Part shown: positions 18,201 through 29,200 of the stretch, one piece after another
How the letters are laid out: each line of letters starts with the position of its first letter
How positions within the stretch are numbered: position 1 is the stretch's first letter
Assembly: GCA_012728375.1 (NCBI GenBank)
Contig: JAAYFF010000042.1
Span: forward strand, 1-57,972
Source of the DNA: Bacillota bacterium
GTDB taxonomy: Bacteria; Bacillota; Dethiobacteria; DTU022; UBA8154
Direction: 5' to 3'
DNA: 57,972 nucleotides
Notes under the pieces: generated by a model
Database searches by the model: none
Seen by the model: only the letters and a program-made list of their open reading frames with translations
Told to the model about the DNA's origin: nothing
Position numbers and translations under genes: made by a program

Positions 18201-20858
18201 ATGAAAATTAATGATATACGCAATATTTTTCTAAATTTTTTTAAAGAAAAGGAACACCTTATCCTTCCCAGCTTTTCTCTTGTGCCGCAAAACGACCCTA
18301 CGCTATTGCTTATTGGAGCGGGGATGGCTCCTTTAAAACCATTCTTTACCGGAGAAAAAAAGCCTCCCCACAGGCGAGTCGCCACCTGCCAAAAATGTGT
18401 CAGGACACCGGATATAGATAAAGTCGGACTTACGCCGAGGCATGCCACTTTTTTTGAAATGCTGGGAAATTTTTCTTTTGGTGATTACTTTAAAGAGGAA
18501 GCAATCAAATGGGCATGGGAACTCTTAACCATGCATTATCATATTCCGGAAGAAAAACTGTACATCAGCGTTTATGAAGAAGATGACGAAGCCCTGGCCA
18601 TCTGGAGGGATAAGGTTGGAATCCCGGAGTCGAAAATTTATAAGCTGGGCAAAGAAGATAATTTCTGGGAGATAGGAACCGGTCCCTGTGGTCCCTGTTC
18701 GGAAATTTATTATGATCTGGGACCGCAATTCGGCTGTGGAGACCCCAACTGCCAGGTCGGTTGCGATTGTAACCGCTACATGGAAGTATGGAACCTGGTT
18801 TTTACCCAGTACAATAAAGATGCTGACGGTAATTACAAGCCTCTCCAGCAAAAAAATATTGATACAGGAATGGGGTTGGAAAGGCTGGCTGTAGTTTTGC
18901 AGGGTGTTTCCAACCTTTTTGAAATAGATAATGTAAAACCGCTGCTCGATTATTTTGCAGAAAAGGCGGGTATAAAATACGGTCTTAATGAAAAAAACGA
19001 CATCGCTCTGCGGGTAATTACCGAGCACATGCGCGGCATTACCTTTATGATTGCCGACCGTATCTTACCTTCGAACGAAGGGCGCGGGTATGTGCTTAGA
19101 AGGCTTCTGCGCCGGGCAGTCCGCTACGGCAAGCTTCTGGAGATGGAAATTCCCTTTCTTTACCGGGCGGTACCACTTTTAAACGATCTAATGGGAGACG
19201 CTTACCCTGAAATTACAGATAATATGGACTATATCACGCGTATTATCAAAACGGAAGAAGAACGCTTTTCGGAAACGCTCGGGCTGGGTATGGACCTCCT
19301 GGAAAAAGAAGTATCTGTTTTAAAGGAAAAGGAACAAAATATTTTAAGCGGTGATACTGCCTTTAAACTTTATGACACCTTCGGTTTCCCCCTTGATTTA
19401 ACGAAAGAGATTCTGAGCGAACATAACTTTAGCCTTGATGAATCCGGCTTTAATGCAGCCATGGAACAGCAAAGAAAAAGGGCCCGAGCTGCCCTCAGCA
19501 TTAAGGAAAAAGAGAAAGGCGCTTCTGTTCTGGCAGAACCTTTGCGGGGACTTAAAACTCGGTTTGTCGGTTATGATACCTTACAAACGGAAGGAAAGGT
19601 GCTGGCTCTGGTCTCACTTCCCGAAGGAAAGCCTTTGGAGTTTTTTTCTCCAGGAGACGGCCAGAATGAAGTTTGTCTTCTTCTCGATAAAACACCTTTT
19701 TATGCAGAGATGGGAGGGCAAGTGGGAGATACGGGGCTTGCCCGCTCACCCCATGGTGAAATTCTCATCAAAAATACCCTGACAGGCCCTTGGGAAGGCC
19801 AGATCCTCCACATTATCGAAATAAAAAGCGGCACTGTCTCTCTCGGGGATCGTGTCAGCGCGGAAGTAGATGAAAACAGGAGGGAAAATATTGCCAGGAA
19901 CCATACCGCAACCCACCTCCTTCACAGAGCATTAAAAGATCTGCTGGGAGACCATATCAGCCAGGCGGGTTCTCTGGTTTCCCCCGAGCGATTGCGTTTT
20001 GACTTTACGCACTTTTCCGGGCTTAGCCAGACGGAAATAAAGGAAATTGAAAAAGTTGTCAATAAAGCCATCCTGAAAAATATGAAAGTGGATACCATCC
20101 TTACCGATATTAACAGCGCCCTAGACATGGGAGCCATTGCCCTTTTTGATGAAAAATACGGTGAAACGGTGAGGGTAGTACAAATTGGGGATTTCTCCAG
20201 AGAACTCTGTGGGGGGACACATGTTTTCCGGACCGGGGAAATCGGCCTCTTTAAAATTCTTTCTGAAAGTAGCGTGGGCTCAGGAGTACGCCGTATCGAA
20301 GCAGTAACAGGTTGGGGAGCGTATAACCATCTTTCGTCTAGAGATACTATTCTCAAAGAAATTGCAGACACTATGAAAGTTTCACCTGAAAAGCTCGGAG
20401 AGCGATTGAAGGAATTGCTGGAAAGCCAAAAACAGTTGCAAAGAAAAATAAAGCAAATGCAGCAGGACATGTCGGCAAATAATATTGATCATTTGCTGCA
20501 AAAAGTTGACAACTCTCTGGGCATCTCTGTTTTAAGCGCCCATGTTGAAGCAGAAGACATGGAAACATTAAGAAATTATCTTGATCGTATCAGGGATAAA
20601 TTAAAAAGCGGCATCATCCTTTTGGGAGCTGTCAGCAACGGAAAAGCGCTCTTTGTTGCTGCGGTGACCAAAGATCTCAACAAAAAAGGGTTCCATGCCG
20701 GAAGACTGGTCGGAGAAGTTGCCAAGCTTACCGGCGGCGGAGGTGGAGGCCGTCCGGATATGGCACAGGCAGGGGGAAAAGATCCGGGAAAACTTTCATA
20801 CGCTCTCTCTCAGGTGCTCCATCTTGTTGAGAAACAAAAGATAAATAGCGGGGCTTAG
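18201..20858 (+). CDS. alaS: alanyl-tRNA synthetase
   Basis: The enzyme charges tRNA-Ala. The class II catalytic domain begins [20 protein letters not shown]. The editing domain has HTATHLLH near residue 570 and CGGTH near 669, the metal ligands that clear mischarged Ser/Gly. A coiled-coil stretch (about 735-765) leads to the C-Ala domain ending in [15 protein letters not shown]. At 885 aa it is complete. AGGAGG lies 12 nt upstream of the ATG. It has its own strong promoter. Confidence 0.98.
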   Translation: MKINDIRNIFLNFFKEKEHLILPSFSLVPQNDPTLLLIGAGMAPLKPFFTGEKKPPHRRVATCQKCVRTPDIDKVGLTPRHATFFEMLGNFSFGDYFKEEAIKWAWELLTMHYHIPEEKLYISVYEEDDEALAIWRDKVGIPESKIYKLGKEDNFWEIGTGPCGPCSEIYYDLGPQFGCGDPNCQVGCDCNRYMEVWNLVFTQYNKDADGNYKPLQQKNIDTGMGLERLAVVLQGVSNLFEIDNVKPLLDYFAEKAGIKYGLNEKNDIALRVITEHMRGITFMIADRILPSNEGRGYVLRRLLRRAVRYGKLLEMEIPFLYRAVPLLNDLMGDAYPEITDNMDYITRIIKTEEERFSETLGLGMDLLEKEVSVLKEKEQNILSGDTAFKLYDTFGFPLDLTKEILSEHNFSLDESGFNAAMEQQRKRARAALSIKEKEKGASVLAEPLRGLKTRFVGYDTLQTEGKVLALVSLPEGKPLEFFSPGDGQNEVCLLLDKTPFYAEMGGQVGDTGLARSPHGEILIKNTLTGPWEGQILHIIEIKSGTVSLGDRVSAEVDENRRENIARNHTATHLLHRALKDLLGDHISQAGSLVSPERLRFDFTHFSGLSQTEIKEIEKVVNKAILKNMKVDTILTDINSALDMGAIALFDEKYGETVRVVQIGDFSRELCGGTHVFRTGEIGLFKILSESSVGSGVRRIEAVTGWGAYNHLSSRDTILKEIADTMKVSPEKLGERLKELLESQKQLQRKIKQMQQDMSANNIDHLLQKVDNSLGISVLSAHVEAEDMETLRNYLDRIRDKLKSGIILLGAVSNGKALFVAAVTKDLNKKGFHAGRLVGEVAKLTGGGGGGRPDMAQAGGKDPGKLSYALSQVLHLVEKQKINSGA

Positions 20859-20911
20859 CTATCGCTATCTTTAATTTAATCAATACTGTCCTTCCCAACC
20901 GGAGGTGTACG

Positions 20912-21199
20912 ATGAAAAAGGGCAATTTTGATCACACAATGATGTTTAATGTTAAAAATGAAGAAGAAATTAATGTAGCCCGGCAGATCCTGAAGGAAGT
21001 CTACGAAGCTTTAAAAGAAAAAGGTTATAATCCTATAAACCAGCTTGTAGGGTATCTGCTATCAGGAGATCCTGCTTATATTACCAGCCATAAAAATGCC
21101 CGCAGCAATATCCGGAAACTGGAAAGGGATGACCTCTTGGAGGAGATCGTCAGCGTCTATCTGGTCAGTGAACTTGAAGGGAAAGATAATAATCGGTGA
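20912..21199 (+). CDS. ireB: IreB family regulatory protein (UPF0297)
   Basis: The 95-aa sequence matches IreB throughout: an N-terminal FDHTMMFNV containing the Thr phosphorylated in Enterococcus by the PASTA kinase IreK, then [20 protein letters not shown] and [17 protein letters not shown]. IreB dampens cephalosporin resistance in that organism. It leads the conserved alaS-ireB-ruvX-yrzB order of Firmicutes. GGAGGTG precedes the ATG. Confidence 0.93.
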   Translation: MKKGNFDHTMMFNVKNEEEINVARQILKEVYEALKEKGYNPINQLVGYLLSGDPAYITSHKNARSNIRKLERDDLLEEIVSVYLVSELEGKDNNR

Positions 21200-21203
21200 A
21201 AGA

Positions 21204-21635
21204 ATGCGGATAATGTGCTTGGACATCGGAGAAAAGAGAATCGGTGTGGCTGTTAGCGATCCCCTGGGAATTACCGCTCAGGGCTTGGATGTTATTCAAA
21301 GACAAGGGCTGAAAAGCGATTTACTGCAAATCAGACGTTTTATTGATGATTATCAGGTTGAAGAAGTAATACTCGGGCTACCCTTGAACATGGACGGTAC
21401 GAAAGGCGAAAAAGCGCTGGAAGTACTTCGTATGCGGGATTTCCTGTCAAAAAAAATTTCGCTTCCGGTTAAAACTTGGGATGAAAGGTTGACAACAGTT
21501 GCTGCAGAAAAGGTATTGCTTGAGGGAGATGTCTCCAGAGCCGGCAGAAAGAAAGTAATCGATAAGCTGGCAGCAACGCTGATCCTGGAAAATTATTTGC
21601 ATTACCTGCACCAAAGGCGGGGCAGTGAAGATTAA
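21204..21635 (+). CDS. ruvX: Holliday junction resolvase-like RuvX/YqgF
   Basis: YqgF is an RNase H-fold nuclease implicated in 16S rRNA 5' maturation and proposed as an alternative resolvase. The first acidic motif is CLDIGEKRIGVAVSD, then ILGLPLNMDGTKG, then WDERLTT and a final IDKLAA(T)LIL. About 143 aa. The open frame runs back to 21096 inside ireB, but the true start is ATG 21204 (or 21213), 4 nt after the ireB stop. Confidence 0.94.
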   Translation: MRIMCLDIGEKRIGVAVSDPLGITAQGLDVIQRQGLKSDLLQIRRFIDDYQVEEVILGLPLNMDGTKGEKALEVLRMRDFLSKKISLPVKTWDERLTTVAAEKVLLEGDVSRAGRKKVIDKLAATLILENYLHYLHQRRGSED

Positions 21636-21652
21636 CGAAAAGGAAGATTGGG

Positions 21653-22018
21653 ATGGATGATAAACTTGATATCGTTACGTTGATCGATGAGGAGGGGGAC
21701 CAATTTGAATTTGAAGTAGTGGACCTTTTTTTTGTCGATGAACATGAATATGCAGTTTTACTACCCCTGCACAGTGAGGCCGGTGATACCTGTTCCGGAA
21801 AAAGAAAAGATAATGGAACTTTTGAAAGGGAAGATGCTTATTTTGATGTTTGGAAAGAGTCGGAAGACCCATTTGAAGAAAATGAGGAGGCAGTTATTTT
21901 GCGGGTATTAAAAGGTGATGACGGCGAAACAACTCTTCATGTCATCGAAGACGAAGAAGAATGGCAGCAAGTTGCGGATATTGCTTTCGAAAGGCTTCTT
22001 GATCAAGAGGAAGAATAA
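21653..22018 (+). CDS. DUF1292 (YrzB-like) acidic protein
   Basis: A very acidic 121-aa protein starting DIVTLIDEEGDQFEFEVVDLF, the DUF1292 opening, with the EEAVILRVL segment and a C-terminal EEWQQVADIAFERLL helix. It is the third gene of the conserved ireB-ruvX-yrzB block. Function unknown. The middle (about residues 45-70) is an unusual charged insert compared with the roughly 90-aa family members. Confidence 0.9.
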   Translation: MDDKLDIVTLIDEEGDQFEFEVVDLFFVDEHEYAVLLPLHSEAGDTCSGKRKDNGTFEREDAYFDVWKESEDPFEENEEAVILRVLKGDDGETTLHVIEDEEEWQQVADIAFERLLDQEEE

Positions 22019-22045
22019 AGTATTCAGGAAGGATACTTTTGCTTT

Positions 22046-23077
22046 ATGCCTAAAATAAAACCCGTCCCCTTTTTTTTAAGTGTAATATTACTTCTTTGCA
22101 TTACCCTTTTTTTTATTTCTTTTTTGCGGGTTAGGCCAATTGTTACAAAAGAAATTGAAATCCCCCTGGGTTCTTCCACTGCACACATCGCCTCAATCCT
22201 GCAAGAAGAAGGCCTTATTCAAAACGCCTTTCTTTTTCAATTGCTGGCAAAATATAAGGGATATGACAAAAAATTACAGGCAGGCCGTTATCAGCTAAAT
22301 AGCAATATGTCCCTGGAGGAGATCCTGCTGGAACTTCAAACGGGAATCGTTAAGAAAGAAGGAATACGCTTTACCATCCCGGAAGGCTTTACCGTTGAGC
22401 AGATAGCCGCACGAATGGAAGAATATCAATTGGTAACAAAAGAAGACTTTCTTAATTTTTGCCGCGGGGAAGGCAGTGCAGCTCAACTTTTGCAAAATGT
22501 CGGAGAAATACCCCCACAAGTCCGTTTTCGCTGTGAAGGATACCTTTTCCCCGATACTTACGAAGTACACGCGGATGCAACGGCTGAAGAAATTGTTGAA
22601 ATGATGCTGGCGCGTTTTTTTGAAGTTTTTGATGAAGAATATCGTTTGCAAGCTGAAAAAATAGGTTTTAGTATTCACCAGATCGTGACTATCGCTTCGC
22701 TTATTGAAAAAGAAGCTGCCCTTCCCGAAGAAAGGCCTTTGATCTCTGCTGTTTTCCATAACCGGCTTAATTCTGAAGCATCCCCTTTCCTGCAATCTTG
22801 TGCAACTGTTCAGTATATTCTGGGCGAAAACAAACCCGTTCTTACATATCAAGACCTTGAAATAGATTCTCCGTTCAACACCTACCTTTACCCCAATTTA
22901 CCTCCCGGTCCCATCGCCTCTCCCGGCCGGCAAGCCCTGCAAGCTGCCCTTTATCCTGCAGATGCCGATTATATGTACTTTGTCTCCAAGGAAGACGGCA
23001 GCGGCGGCCACTATTTCAGCAGAACCCTGCAGGAGCATAATCACTTTAAAAGTATTGCCCAGCAAAACCGGCGCTAA
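22046..23077 (+). CDS. mltG: endolytic murein transglycosylase MltG
   Basis: MltG cuts nascent glycan strands and so ends their elongation. One N-terminal membrane helix (about residues 7-27) is followed by a LysM-like region (IPLGSSTAHIASIL..EGLI) and the YceG domain. The catalytic Glu lies in IASLIEKEAALPEERP (about residue 225), and the terminal motif includes PPGPIASPG. At 343 aa it is full length. It joins the preceding block with a 27-nt gap and ends at a terminator. Confidence 0.95.
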   Translation: MPKIKPVPFFLSVILLLCITLFFISFLRVRPIVTKEIEIPLGSSTAHIASILQEEGLIQNAFLFQLLAKYKGYDKKLQAGRYQLNSNMSLEEILLELQTGIVKKEGIRFTIPEGFTVEQIAARMEEYQLVTKEDFLNFCRGEGSAAQLLQNVGEIPPQVRFRCEGYLFPDTYEVHADATAEEIVEMMLARFFEVFDEEYRLQAEKIGFSIHQIVTIASLIEKEAALPEERPLISAVFHNRLNSEASPFLQSCATVQYILGENKPVLTYQDLEIDSPFNTYLYPNLPPGPIASPGRQALQAALYPADADYMYFVSKEDGSGGHYFSRTLQEHNHFKSIAQQNRR

Positions 23078-23082
23078 GGATT

Positions 23083-23110
23083 AAAAAAACCGTTTCTAAG
23101 GTTTTTTTTT
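23083..23110 (+). terminator. terminator after mltG
   Basis: AAAAAAACC (23083-23091) and GGTTTTTTTTT (23100-23110) form an A/T-rich stem over an 8-nt loop ending in a long T-run, 6 nt after the stop. Confidence 0.8.
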
Positions 23111-23195
23111 GTACCTTTGTTACCTGTTTTTAACTGTATAGATATAAATCCATTGGTAAAAAATAGCCGGCAAAGGGATTTACGGGGGCGGTATC

Positions 23196-24878
23196 TTGAA
23201 GTTAAAGCGCTGGCAACGAATTTTAACACTTCTTTATTGTTGTATCATAATTTTCCTCTTCTTTTCCTTCAGGCTTGCTTATCTACAGATCGCCAGGGGA
23301 AAAATTTTAGCCCGCGATGCAGTCAGACAAAGGGCACATGTAGTGACGTTGGATTATAATCGCGGTGATATTCGTGACAGAAACGGCGTTTCGCTTTTGG
23401 GAGGAGAAAAGGAAAAAGTTTTGGTCCTTTTCCCCGGTTTATTGGCGAAAGGAAACCCTGAAATGCTGGAAGTCGTATCCTCTTTGGTTCCCGCTTCTTC
23501 ATTATCAGAAAAGCCCTCAATCGCTTTAAGAAAGTTAAGCGAACATGAGGAAAAGCTGTTTAAGGAGCTGCAGTGTAGCGGAGTGGTTGTTGCTGAAGCA
23601 CAAAAACGGTACGGTTTGCAAGCCTTGGCAACACATGTAGTGGGACACGTGGGGCCCGAAGACGGGGAAGGAAAAGTAGGACTGGAACTGACATTTAACA
23701 AGGAGCTCAGCGGAAGCGTACCCCATGCTCTGGCTGCAGTGGTAGACGGTAAAAATAACTTGATTGAGGGTCTGGGCTTTCGTTTATGGGGAGCATCCGC
23801 TCCTTACCGCCCATACAATCTGGTTTTAACCATCGACAGCAATATTCAAAAAAAAGTGGAAGATATTATGGACCGGCGGGTAAAACGGGGGGCCGCTATT
23901 GTTATTAATCCGCAAAACGGAGATATACTGGCCATGGCCAGCAGGCCCAATTATTTTCAAGCCAATCTTTCGGATTACATGAGAAATGCAGAGAACAATG
24001 CAAGTTTTTTCGAGGCTCAACCATTTATCAACAGAAGTATTTTGAGCTACCCTCCCGGCTCAGTTTTTAAAATTGTTGTCGCTGCTGCCGCCCTGGAATC
24101 GGGCAATTATTCTCCTGACAGCACATTTTATTGCCCGGGTTCGGTGCAAATCGGCGACCGGCTTTTTCGCTGCCATCAAAACAAAGCTCATGGCTACATC
24201 ACACTTGCCCAGGCGTTCGCCCATTCCTGCAATACGACTTTTATTGAGTTGGCCATGAAATTGGGCCGGAAAACAATATATGATTACGCTCTGAAGCTTG
24301 GCTTGGGACAGATAACCGGAATTCCCCTGGGGAGCAGCGTTCAGGGCGGAGAAACAGCCGGTTATATTCCTTCGCCCCAGGAAATGCCTTATTTGGGCGA
24401 TCTCGCTTTAACAGCCATCGGCCAGGGACGTGTGGAAGCCACCCCTTTGCAAATTGCCTGTTTAACATCAGCCGCAGTTAATGGAGGGTACCTGATAAAA
24501 CCCCGCCTGGCCGGCGCCTTGCAAACTCAAGATGGAGATGAAATAAAAAAATTTCCAGCGGGGGAGAAGACCCGGGTACTAAGCCCCCTTACTGCGGCAC
24601 AGATACGTTTCATGATGCTGGGTGTAGTGGAATACGGTACCGGTAAAGGAGCATCCAACAATAAACTTTTGCTGGGAGGCAAGAGCGGAACAGCAGAAAC
24701 CGGCCGGCTGTTTAACGGCGAACCGCAACAATACTCCTGGTTTGCGGGTTTTTGGGCCAAAGGTGAAAACAAGGCAGTCATAACAGTTTTTGTGGAAGAA
24801 GCCACCCGGGGAAGCGCTGCAGAGCTATTTGGCACTATTGCCAAAGAAATTGAACCTGAATTAACTCATTCACCTTGA
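23196..24878 (+). CDS. class B penicillin-binding protein (transpeptidase)
   Basis: A monofunctional peptidoglycan crosslinking enzyme anchored by one N-terminal helix (about residues 8-27). The transpeptidase motifs are in order: SVFK with the nucleophilic Ser near residue 289, SCN near 344 and KSGTAE near 496. The region before them is a short dimerisation domain. At 560 aa it is smaller than SpoVD or PBP2 and has no PASTA repeats. It starts at TTG 23196 after GGGGGCGG. It could serve elongation, spore cortex or division; the sequence does not decide. Confidence 0.9.
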   Translation: MKLKRWQRILTLLYCCIIIFLFFSFRLAYLQIARGKILARDAVRQRAHVVTLDYNRGDIRDRNGVSLLGGEKEKVLVLFPGLLAKGNPEMLEVVSSLVPASSLSEKPSIALRKLSEHEEKLFKELQCSGVVVAEAQKRYGLQALATHVVGHVGPEDGEGKVGLELTFNKELSGSVPHALAAVVDGKNNLIEGLGFRLWGASAPYRPYNLVLTIDSNIQKKVEDIMDRRVKRGAAIVINPQNGDILAMASRPNYFQANLSDYMRNAENNASFFEAQPFINRSILSYPPGSVFKIVVAAAALESGNYSPDSTFYCPGSVQIGDRLFRCHQNKAHGYITLAQAFAHSCNTTFIELAMKLGRKTIYDYALKLGLGQITGIPLGSSVQGGETAGYIPSPQEMPYLGDLALTAIGQGRVEATPLQIACLTSAAVNGGYLIKPRLAGALQTQDGDEIKKFPAGEKTRVLSPLTAAQIRFMMLGVVEYGTGKGASNNKLLLGGKSGTAETGRLFNGEPQQYSWFAGFWAKGENKAVITVFVEEATRGSAAELFGTIAKEIEPELTHSP

Positions 24879-25035
24879 ATATTTTTTTCATAAGAAATAG
24901 CCATATGAATAAAACCCTGTTAAAATAAGGTTATAGTTTTGGTTGGCCATCTTGGGGCAAATTTTCTGTGTTTTTTAAATAATTCAGGTTTTTGCTGGCA
25001 TACTCTTTAATATTTTAAGGGAGGACAATAGACAA

Positions 25036-26247
25036 ATGAAATATATAGTTATCCTGGGAGACGGGATGGCTGATTATCCTTTGGAGGAACTGGACGGCAA
25101 AACTCCGCTGGAGTATGCCCGGACTCCCAATCTCGACCGTCTGGCAAGGTGTGGAGAAATAGGTATGGCCAAAACTGTTCCGGATAATTTTCCCCCGGGG
25201 AGTGACGTGGCTAACCTGTCCGTCCTTGGCTATGACCCTGTCAGATATTATACAGGGCGTTCACCCCTTGAAGCAGCAGGTATGGGAGTAGAGCTGGGCG
25301 AATCCGACCTCGCTTTCCGCTGCAACCTGGTCACCCTTTCTGAGGATGAGCCTTACTCCAGTAAAAAAATGCAGGATTACAGCGCCGGCGATATCAACTC
25401 CTCCGAAGGGGCTGTGTTAATAGCAGAAGTTTCCCGGATTCTTGGAAATGAAGTGTTAAGGTTTTATCCAGGGGTCGGTTACCGGCACCTGCTGGTCTGG
25501 AAAGACGGACCCTTACCGGAACTTTTCCGGCTAACGCCTCCCCATGATATTCCCGGCAGAGAAATTGACCGTTTCCTTCCCCGCGGGGAAAAGGGAAAAG
25601 ATATTTTAGCCTTAATGGAGAAAAGCAGCGCCATTTTATCCTGCCATCCGTTAAACGAAAAACGCCGCTCGGAGGGACTTAACCCCGCCAATTCCATCTG
25701 GTTGTGGGGGCAGGGTAAAAAACCGAGGCTGGACAGTTTCCACAGTAAATATGGACTAAGCGGCGCGGTCATCTCTGCAGTAGATCTTATTAAAGGTCTG
25801 GGGGTCTGCGCATCTTTAGAAGTAATCGAAGTTCCGGGAGCAACAGGAAAAATTGAAACCAATTACGCGGGCAAGGTATCAGCGGCTTTGCAAGCCTTGC
25901 GGGAAGGTATGGATTTTGTCTTTTTGCATATCGAAGCGCCCGACGAAGCAGGCCACCAAGGAGAACTGGAGACAAAAATAAAAGCTATTGAAGAGATTGA
26001 TGCCAAAGTAGTCGGAGAGATACAAAGGGGTCTGGACGCTTTCCCGTCTTACAAAATTCTTGCCCTAACCGATCACCCCACCCCTCTTTCTCTCCGGACC
26101 CACACCAGGGAGGCCGTTCCTTTCTGCCTGCACAAAAAAGGAGACGGTCTGCGCAATCCGGATTTAATTTTCAGCGAAAAAGCAGCTGCCGGTAGGCTGT
26201 ACTTTGATCCGGCCTGGAAGCTGATGGACTATTTTATTGCAAGGTGA
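25036..26247 (+). CDS. apgM: cofactor-independent phosphoglycerate mutase, archaeal type
   Basis: It interconverts 3- and 2-phosphoglycerate in glycolysis/gluconeogenesis. It belongs to the ApgM branch of the alkaline-phosphatase superfamily, not the larger GpmI. MKYIVILGDGMAD supplies the first metal ligand, and GSDVANLSVLGYDP (residues 55-68) holds the probable nucleophile Ser62. HIEAPDEAGHQG and a LTDHPTP segment complete the metal sites. At 403 aa it is typical. A good GGGAGG lies upstream. Confidence 0.94.
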   Translation: MKYIVILGDGMADYPLEELDGKTPLEYARTPNLDRLARCGEIGMAKTVPDNFPPGSDVANLSVLGYDPVRYYTGRSPLEAAGMGVELGESDLAFRCNLVTLSEDEPYSSKKMQDYSAGDINSSEGAVLIAEVSRILGNEVLRFYPGVGYRHLLVWKDGPLPELFRLTPPHDIPGREIDRFLPRGEKGKDILALMEKSSAILSCHPLNEKRRSEGLNPANSIWLWGQGKKPRLDSFHSKYGLSGAVISAVDLIKGLGVCASLEVIEVPGATGKIETNYAGKVSAALQALREGMDFVFLHIEAPDEAGHQGELETKIKAIEEIDAKVVGEIQRGLDAFPSYKILALTDHPTPLSLRTHTREAVPFCLHKKGDGLRNPDLIFSEKAAAGRLYFDPAWKLMDYFIAR

Positions 26248-26254
26248 GCCTAGT

Positions 26255-29200
26255 ATGATGCTGCGACTAATTTTGGGAAGAGCGGGCAGCGGCAAAAGCA
26301 GCCTTTGTTTAAAAGAGATTAATGCCAAATTAGAGGACAATTCCTCATCTTTTCCCTTAATTTATCTGGTCCCCGAACAATCTTCATTTCAAGCGGAATA
26401 TGCGCTGGCATCTTCTGCCGCGTCAGGAGGCTCCATTCGCGCACAGGCGTTGAGCTTTAAGCGCCTCGCCTGGAAAGTTCTGCGGGAAACAGCGGAAAAG
26501 CAGGAGCTTTTTATCGATGATACCGGAAAAAGCATGATGATGCTCAAGGTACTGGAAGAAAATAAGAAAAAACTTCGGCTTTTTAAACATGCCGGGGAAC
26601 AACCGGGAACCTTGAAAAATCTCGTCCTTCTTTATAACGAAATGAAAAGATACTCTGTTAACTCATCAAAGCTCCGGGAGATATTGAATCAAAAAAAAGG
26701 AGAAATACCCCTTTTATTACAGGATAAATTGGCGGATCTCTCTGCAATTATGGAGGAAATGGAACAAAAGATGGAGGGGCACTACCTGGACGGGGAAGAT
26801 ACCCTCAGGGTACTGTTAAGAAACATTCCCCATTCGAAATACTTGCACGGCTCAGAAATATGGGTGGACGGCTTCTATGATTTTACCCGTCTTGAATACC
26901 GGATCCTTACTAGTTTATTAGATATAAGCAGAAAAATAACGATAACCTTATGCCTGGAAAGAGATTATCTACCGGGAGACGAATTGCCTGTTAACAGCCC
27001 TTTTTATTCTTCTGCCCTTACCTGCCGGAGGCTAATAGAAGAAGCGTCCCGAAAGGCAGTTCCTGTTGAAAAAGTCCTTCTTCCCGGGAAAAATAGAACC
27101 CGTTTTAGCGCCAATGGCGTTTTAAGCCATCTTGAGAAAAACATCTTCCGCTTTCCGGCCAAACGTTACCCTGTTCAACATAAAGATGATGCCAAAGATT
27201 TTCCTATAATCCTGGCGACAGCTCCAAACAGGAGGGAGGAGGTTGAAGGAGCAGCCCACATGCTCATTTCTCTGGCAAGGGATCAGGGATACCGTTGGAG
27301 GGATATGGCTGTGCTGGCCGGAAACCTGCAGGAATACAGCGATCTGATCACAACTGTTTTTCAGGAATATGAAATCCCCTTTTTCCTGGATCAGGAACGG
27401 CCGGCTTCCTTTCATCCACTGGTGGAATTTATCCGTTCATCCGTGGAGGTTATTACCCGCGGATGGCGTCACGACGCTGTTTTTCGCTGTATTAAGACAG
27501 GTTTTCTCTTTCCTTTACAAAAAGAAGAAAATTCCGTTCAAAAATGGAGAAACAAAGCTTCCCGCCTGGAAAACTATGTCCTTGCTTTAGGGATACAGGG
27601 CAGTCGCTGGTTAGACGGAAAACCATGGAAATATCCCTTTAGGGATACGCTGGAAGAAGAATTGGCCGGCGAAGCAGATGAGGGGAAAAAGGCTTCAGAG
27701 GAAGAAGAAAAGGCCCTTGCGGAGATTAATAATACCCGCCAATTTTTTGTAACTTTCCTGAACGCATTTCAGCAGGAATTTAGAATAGCAACAAATGTTC
27801 GGGAGAAAACATCAGCTTTGTTTCATTTTCTCGAAAACGTTTCGGCCAGAGAACGGTTGGACCATTGGAGCAAAGAAGACCTTAAATGCGGAAATCTGGA
27901 AAGATCCCGCGAGCATATTCAAATTTACAACGGGGTTATCAACCTGCTGGAGCAATTAGTTGAAATAATGGGAGAGATTGATGTTTCTTCAGCCCAGTTT
28001 TTACGTATTTTAGAAGCAGGGCTTGATAATCTGTCCCTGAGCCTCGTTCCGCCTTCGTTGGACCGGGTTGTTGTTGGGGATATTGAAAGGACAAGGCCGG
28101 GAAAAATTCGCTGTGCTTTTATTCTTGGAGCAAATGATGGTGTCTTGCCCGCCCGGCTGCAGGAAGACGGCATTTTTTCCGATGAAGAACGCCGGAACCT
28201 GGAAAAAGCCGGGCTTGAACTCGCGCCGGGCATCAGAAGGCGTCTTTTGGATCAGCAGTTTCTTATTTATATGGCCCTGACCCGTCCTTCCTCCATCCTG
28301 TGGGTCAGCTACCCGCGATCTGATGAAGAAGGACGCCCTTTAATGCCCTCCCTGCTGATTACTTTTCTAAAAGACCTTTTTCCCTCCTTAAAAGAACGGT
28401 TTTTGCAAGGCGATGAGGAAGATATGCCATATTCCAACCCAGGAAAAAATGAGGCAAAAGAAAGTACCGCCGAAAATATTATTCCCTATCTGGCACATCC
28501 CCGGCAGACTCTTTCTCTTCTCGCCGCGCAGCTCAGCCGGTGGAAAAAAGGTGAAAAAATTAATCACCTCTGGTGGGATATTTACAACTGGTATGTGCGT
28601 TCAGAAAAGTGGCGCGAGGAAGGGCAACGGCTTCTCAAAGGCCTTTTTTACCGGAATAATGAACTTCCCATGGACAAAAGCGTAAGCCGCAGACTCTATG
28701 GAAAAGAATGGAAAGCAAGCGTTTCCCGCCTGGAAAGATACCATGCCTGTCCCTTTTCCCAGTTTCTCTCTTACGGCCTTAAATTACGGGAGAGAAAACT
28801 CTACCGCCTGGAGTCAATGGATATCGGACGATTTTTTCATATGGCTTTGCGCAATGTTACTCTATCTTTTCAAAAAAAACAAGTTGATTTTTCAAGCCTC
28901 GATGAAAAAACCTGCCTTGCCGTCGTTGATGAAGAGGTTGATAAATTAATTCCCAAACTTCAAAAGGAAATCCTGCTCAGCACAACCCGCTATCAGTACC
29001 TGGCCTCCAGATTAAAAAAAACCGTGGGACTGGCTGCAATCCAGATGGCGGAGCATTACCGGAGAAGCCGGTTCAGGCCGATAGGCGCAGAACTTTCCTT
29101 TGGCAAGGGGAGGGATATACCTTCACCGGAATTTAACCTGAAGGATGGAAGCATGGTAGAAATGGTCGGCCGCATAGACCGCATCGATCTGGCCCGGGAT